The notes under the pieces are model-generated. The model had not been told where the DNA came from and searched no databases. It worked only from the letters and a program-made list of their open reading frames with translations. A stretch of 8,051 nt of DNA. It comes from Kiritimatiellales bacterium. GTDB taxonomy: Bacteria > Verrucomicrobiota > Kiritimatiellia > Kiritimatiellales > Pontiellaceae. Below, in pieces: positions 6,301 to 8,051 of the stretch. The DNA is taken from NCBI GenBank assembly GCA_015486775.1, contig WFRA01000221.1:1-8051 (forward strand), read 5' to 3'. A program made the position numbers and the translations under genes. Numbering within the stretch: position 1 is the first letter of the stretch; each line of letters opens with the position of its first letter.

Positions 6301-6425
6301 TTGACTTTGACGGCGATGGTCGGCTAGATCTACTGGTCGGAACCGAGTCGGGGCGGATCTTCTATTTCAGCCGCCCCTTCATCGAGCGGGATATCCCGCC
6401 GGTCGCGGTGATTTCCGAGCAGTAG
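3330..6425 (+). CDS. Large secreted FG-GAP/VCBS-repeat protein with LamG-like N-terminus
   Basis: The product has 1031 residues counted from ATG 3330, chosen because GGAG (3320-3323) lies 6 bases upstream and the N-terminus is then a good signal peptide: MDRR, hydrophobic LLFFAVLLGWVAGV, cleavage likely after VAA (residue 20). Alternative starts are ATG 3318 and TTG 3261, the latter adding only repeat-derived residues. Residues about 23-230 look like a concanavalin/LamG-type beta-sandwich (FYHSFD near 26, WHSVELAW at 159-166, FDNLSIFG near 221). Residues about 245-390 form a second beta-rich module ending in SLYYDP. From about 410 to the end there are ten DxDxDGxxD-type calcium loops, beginning at residues 412, 477, 531, 595, 654, 712, 784, 863, 940 and 992, six of them starting DWD. 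Linkers repeat an N-x-G...P theme. This is the pattern of integrin-like beta-propellers. No catalytic motif was recognised, so binding, adhesion or surface polysaccharide recognition is inferred. No C-terminal anchor or sorting domain is evident. Confidence 0.88.
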   Translation: MDRRLLFFAVLLGWVAGVAASDPWKFYHSFDNGSDADFAKGSAKTFSDGRIDLTQKGRGGTALAVPFSDFFCFGLEDNISFSEGTIRLDVQQRFTPPEIRKGYGKTQCLLSSVIRCGQKIQLKLRVSGKKMLLVAETEETKGKASRIELDVSDWKAGEWHSVELAWKQPGILLLGADGKKKQIQNAHFPKCPPAMMYDMYVGTDSDGVQGYSIDEHADALFDNLSIFGVFDYQPALDENPPKMPRFTAPASVAASPEWVGKDRHRINVYTGKTKRDWKRVPVRLEVDFKNGWEQLDAAGRRSALASLRLVQYDPVSGKPLIHDAAQKGDDRYFVPFSISPELYWQASGSISWNREGSGPAAYSLYYDPAAPYPAPFPKTIPMVGNGDRLQLGQKGDANRLSLGISGSFEPFDADGDGDLDLWANIGTSKMPRSRDLGYGLYYFENLGGTFAPGQLVYAGSTPFKAPINGNTLLNIADLNGDGKPDFILSGWKIQEWWEFEMRGGKPVVTAMHPIPFRGDAPKREAKSRVYDFDGDGLLDLQLGAKVLPNIGTRTRPLFDAQNPVKLEMDEPILFGGEHGDPNAALAREWLFFPVDWDADGKRDFVSSSNFPELFFRRNIGTAQHPHFAARRRIKTFDRMDLYIVSMLTRVKIFDWDEDSDPDLLFGGEEGFVGFCENISGSGNPVRLRQTAFLNQLNAPLDAGSLAIPVATDWDDDGDLDLIVGDSGYEILLFENEGDSQNPVWGEARPLEAAGVPIQLMPGPDGCVQGPQENYWGYGEPVVVDWDGDGLKDLIVTGNRMTHHFFKNIGRKGHPRLARGKLLQLKNPPRDGNGKRTDLPWGIRYEPEGNELITVHRSRPKALDWDGDGVMDYITLDHTNRLALYRGERLPSGETVLDAPEEIFRIEDPYARAIVWNRAKKSDGGRWHPGAQGRTVTNICDWDGDGDYDMVWDNINGRYYENTTDNQAPHLVDRGDLVKARLANHNTGPEVVDFDGDGRLDLLVGTESGRIFYFSRPFIERDIPPVAVISEQ

Positions 6426-6440
6426 TTCAAAGCCCGGAAA

Positions 6441-6457
6441 AGGGAACCACGAATGGA
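6441..6457 (+). repeat. AGGGAACC(A/G)CGAATGGA box, copy 1
   Basis: This 17-base box matches 6555-6571 at 16 of 17 positions. It lies 15 bases after the FG-GAP stop codon and is followed by unrelated sequence, so it may be a truncated copy of the longer element downstream. Confidence 0.45.
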
Positions 6458-6554
6458 GATATAGATCCGGCATGAAAAGATTGGGAATTTGGCCGCGATA
6501 CGAAGTGGGGCTGGCGCGAAGCGACGGCAGCGAAGCGGCAACGAGCGCAAGGTA

Positions 6555-6591
6555 AGGGAACCGCGAATGGACGCCAATGAACGCGAATGAA
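6555..6591 (+). repeat. AGGGAACC box, copy 2, with three 10-base tandem units
   Basis: AGGGAAC is followed by the 10-base units CGCGAATGGA (6562-6571), CGCCAATGAA (6572-6581) and CGCGAATGAA (6582-6591). The 10-base period distinguishes it from the 9-base family elsewhere in the window, although both share a CGCGAAT core. Confidence 0.5.
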
Positions 6592-6596
6592 GGGAT

Positions 6597-6626
6597 AGCA
6601 AAGGATGGATGAAAGCAAAGGATGGA
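6597..6626 (+). repeat. 13-base direct repeat AGCAAAGGATGGA
   Basis: Two identical 13-base copies at 6597-6609 and 6614-6626 are separated by 4 bases. They could arise from slippage. No function is evident. Confidence 0.5.
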
Positions 6627-6631
6627 AGTAG

Positions 6632-6650
6632 GTTGAAGCTCCGCTTCGAC
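6632..6650 (+). terminator. Small stem-loop, weak terminator candidate
   Basis: GTTGAAGC, loop TCC, GCTTCGAC forms an 8-base-pair stem (one G-T pair) followed by only three T residues. The T tract is too short for a convincing intrinsic terminator, so it may simply be a structured repeat fragment. It is the only compact hairpin seen between the FG-GAP and symporter genes apart from the paired repeats. Confidence 0.2.
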
Positions 6651-6741
6651 TTTCCATGGTTCTGTGAACATAATTTCGGTGGGCATGGGATCTCAACCGA
6701 TTCGTGCCGGAGCAATAGGGTGCAATAGTTCCGAAAAAGTT

Positions 6742-6772
6742 GGATCACGAATTCCGCGAATCGCACGGATTG
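6742..6772 (-). repeat. 9-base-unit element, inverted copy (left arm of second pair)
   Basis: On the + strand this reads GGAT, then CACGAATTC (6746-6754), CGCGAATCG (6755-6763) and CACGGATTG (6764-6772). In reverse complement it has three NNATTCGCG-like units ending in ATCC, the same layout as 791-821 and 3233-3263. Confidence 0.6.
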
Positions 6773-6780
6773 CAAAACCT

Positions 6781-6802
6781 CGGTTCGCGAGATTCGCGAT
6801 CC
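6781..6802 (+). repeat. 9-base-unit element, forward copy (right arm of second pair)
   Basis: Units CGGTTCGCG (6781-6789) and AGATTCGCG (6790-6798) are followed by ATCC (6799-6802). With the inverted copy 8 bases to its left it can form an imperfect hairpin; the outer bases TTGGATC and GATCCAA pair perfectly. It has one unit fewer than the other main copies. Confidence 0.6.
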
Positions 6803-6840
6803 AAAGGTTTCCTTGGGGTAGGGCATGGCGACCGGTTGAA

Positions 6841-6853
6841 AGATTCGCGATCC
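6841..6853 (+). repeat. 9-base-unit element, single-unit remnant
   Basis: One unit AGATTCGCG (6841-6849) plus ATCC (6850-6853) is identical to the end of the copy at 6781-6802. It lies 41 bases before the symporter start codon. Confidence 0.45.
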
Positions 6854-6894
6854 AGCCTCTATTTTTCGGCACGGTTTTATAAGGAGAAGAAGGC

Positions 6895-8051
6895 ATGAAG
6901 TTGGGATGGATCGATATTGCGGTATTGGCGGCCTATTTCGGGTTGACGATGGGAATGGGCTTTTTCTTTGCCCGGAAAAACACCAACACGGAAGAATATT
7001 TCCTGGGCGGGCGCTCGTTCCCCGGATGGGCACTCGGCCTGAGCCTGCTGGGCACCTCGATCAGCTCCGTCACCTTCATCGCCTTCCCGGCCGACACCTT
7101 CAAGACGACTTGGATCCGTTTCCTGCCCCACATCGTTTTCCCGGTAACGGCGCTGATTGCGGCGTGGTTCATCCTGCCGTTTTTTCGGCGCGGGACGATC
7201 TCCTCCGCCTATGAATATCTCGCCAAGCGTTTTGGCGGTTCGGTCTCCTGCTATGCGGCCTCGGTCTTCCTGGTCATCCAACTGGTGCGCGTCAGCACGA
7301 TTGTCTATCTCGTCTCGCTCCTGATGCAGTCGATCACGGGGCTGGATATGGTCTGGTGCATTCTGCTCACCGGCGGCATCACCGCACTATACACCACCAC
7401 CGGCGGGTTTGACGCAGTGATCTGGACGGATGTCCTGCAGACCCTCACTCTCATCCTGGGTTCCATCCTGATTCTCACGATTATTGCTCACCGATTGCCC
7501 GGAGGGTTCGGGCAGATTATTTCCGACGGCATTGCAAACCACAAATTTTCGTTTGAACAGTGGTCGAAGGAGGGCGGCTTCGAACCCTTGGCCCACGGCT
7601 TTTCTTTCTCGCAAAAAACAGTCCTGATGTTGCTGGTCGCCGGCTTTGTGGGTTTCCTGACCGGGCAGTTCGACCAAACCTCGGTCCAGCGCTGGTGCTC
7701 GGCGAAGTCCGCCAAGGAGGCGCGCAGCTCCATCTATTTCTTGGCCATCTCCAGCCTGCCGGTCTGGGGTAGCTTCATGCTGGTGGGCACCGCCATGTGG
7801 GTTTTTTTTCACCAGTTTCCCGACCCGACCGCCCAGCAGATGCTCGACGGCACCCGCAAGGCCGAAGAGGTCGTTCCCTACTTCGTGATCAACTATCTCC
7901 CCCCCGGCATCACCGGCATTGTGATCGCCGCCGCGCTGGCCGCCGCGATGTCGTCGCTCAGCTCTAGCATCAACGCCGTCGGGATGGTCTGGGTGCAGGA
8001 CATCTACCAAAAGTTCATGGTCAAAGACCGCGACGACAAGCACTACCTGAA
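6895..8051 (+). CDS. Sodium:solute symporter, SSS (SLC5) family, 3' end outside the window
   Basis: The frame is open from ATG 6895 to the window edge (385 complete codons, no stop), against about 500-600 residues in the family, so the C-terminus is missing. A strong AAGGAG (6881-6886) lies 8 bases before the start. The protein is an inner-membrane importer that uses the sodium gradient. About nine hydrophobic segments are visible, near residues 5-26, 44-65, 75-97, 116-147, 152-168, 179-199, 242-258, 281-306 and 331-363. Family signatures are EEYFLGGRS (33-41), GTSISSVTF (53-61), the TGGFDAVIWTDVLQ stretch (169-182), DQTSVQRW (260-267) and AAAMSSLSSSIN (349-360). The Ser353-Ser354 pair lies in the segment that holds sodium in characterised SSS proteins. 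The substrate is unknown; sugars, sialic acids or sugar acids would fit the neighbouring catabolic genes. The 469-base gap upstream argues for a separate promoter. Confidence 0.92.
   Translation, partial: MKLGWIDIAVLAAYFGLTMGMGFFFARKNTNTEEYFLGGRSFPGWALGLSLLGTSISSVTFIAFPADTFKTTWIRFLPHIVFPVTALIAAWFILPFFRRGTISSAYEYLAKRFGGSVSCYAASVFLVIQLVRVSTIVYLVSLLMQSITGLDMVWCILLTGGITALYTTTGGFDAVIWTDVLQTLTLILGSILILTIIAHRLPGGFGQIISDGIANHKFSFEQWSKEGGFEPLAHGFSFSQKTVLMLLVAGFVGFLTGQFDQTSVQRWCSAKSAKEARSSIYFLAISSLPVWGSFMLVGTAMWVFFHQFPDPTAQQMLDGTRKAEEVVPYFVINYLPPGITGIVIAAALAAAMSSLSSSINAVGMVWVQDIYQKFMVKDRDDKHYL

Larger units (their letters stand above)
6426..6894. other. 469-base intergenic mosaic of short repeats, no gene
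   Basis: No supported gene is seen. A 72-codon forward ORF (6664-6882) and overlapping minus-strand ORFs translate the repeats themselves (for example RFARFAIQRF) and lack codon character. The contents in order are: an AGGGAACCACGAATGGA box (6441-6457); a GCGAAGCG-rich stretch (6514-6552); a second AGGGAACC box leading into three 10-base units (6555-6591); a 13-base direct repeat AGCAAAGGATGGA (6597-6609 and 6614-6626); a small hairpin (6632-6650); and 9-base-unit elements (6742-6853). Its size and complexity suggest that the symporter gene has its own transcription start here. Confidence 0.6.

Noticed and set aside
791..6853. CRISPR array interpretation of the short repeats
   Set aside because: Units are 9 bases long and directly adjacent, with no unique spacers of uniform length and no cas genes in the window.
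6664..6882. 72-codon forward ORF before the symporter
   Set aside because: Its product (for example RIARIAKPRFARFAIQRF) is the direct translation of the 9-base-unit repeats, which keep frame because 9 is divisible by 3. It overlaps the symporter leader and lacks a ribosome-binding site.

Overview
The window reads as a bacterial chromosome segment carrying a small carbohydrate-catabolism and transport locus. All recognisable genes are on the + strand. The combination of a DapA/NanA-type aldolase, a Gfo/Idh/MocA oxidoreductase, a very large secreted FG-GAP protein and a sodium:solute symporter, with repeat-filled intergenic DNA, suggests a PVC-superphylum bacterium (Kiritimatiellota, Lentisphaerota or a relative). 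That placement is inference from gene style, not a database match.

Region 1 (1-701) is AT-richer (about 39% G+C by hand count over the first 180 bases, against roughly 60% inside the later genes). It holds short membrane-protein pieces: the 3' end of a gene entering from the left (to 146), a short one-helix ORF (223-429), an in-frame continuation after a TAA that encodes a second helix (430-579), and a 41-residue ORF (576-701) whose ATG overlaps the preceding stop as ATGA behind a strong Shine-Dalgarno. The simplest reading is a two-helix membrane protein broken by one nonsense change, followed by a translationally coupled mini-gene.

Region 2 (702-1100) has no gene. It contains two kinds of dispersed-looking repeat, a few short palindromes and a weak promoter candidate before the first catabolic gene.

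Region 3 (1101-3205) is a tight two-gene operon with a 20-base gap: a DHDPS/N-acetylneuraminate-lyase-family aldolase with a divergent substrate loop, and an NAD(P)-dependent Gfo/Idh/MocA oxidoreductase. Region 4 (3330-6425) encodes a secreted protein of about 1031 residues with a LamG-like N-terminus and ten DxDxDGxxD calcium-loop motifs. Region 5 (6426-6894) is a 469-base intergenic mosaic of short repeats. Region 6 (6895 to the end) is the 5' part of an SSS-family sodium symporter, cut by the window edge.

A plausible working model, which is inference, is that the symporter imports a sugar or sugar acid, the oxidoreductase and aldolase process it, and the secreted protein acts outside the cytoplasm in binding or surface recognition. 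The substrate cannot be read from the sequence. The most distinctive non-coding signal is a family of short elements made of 9-base units ending in ATCC. They occur only between genes here and twice form head-to-head inverted pairs just upstream of a start codon.
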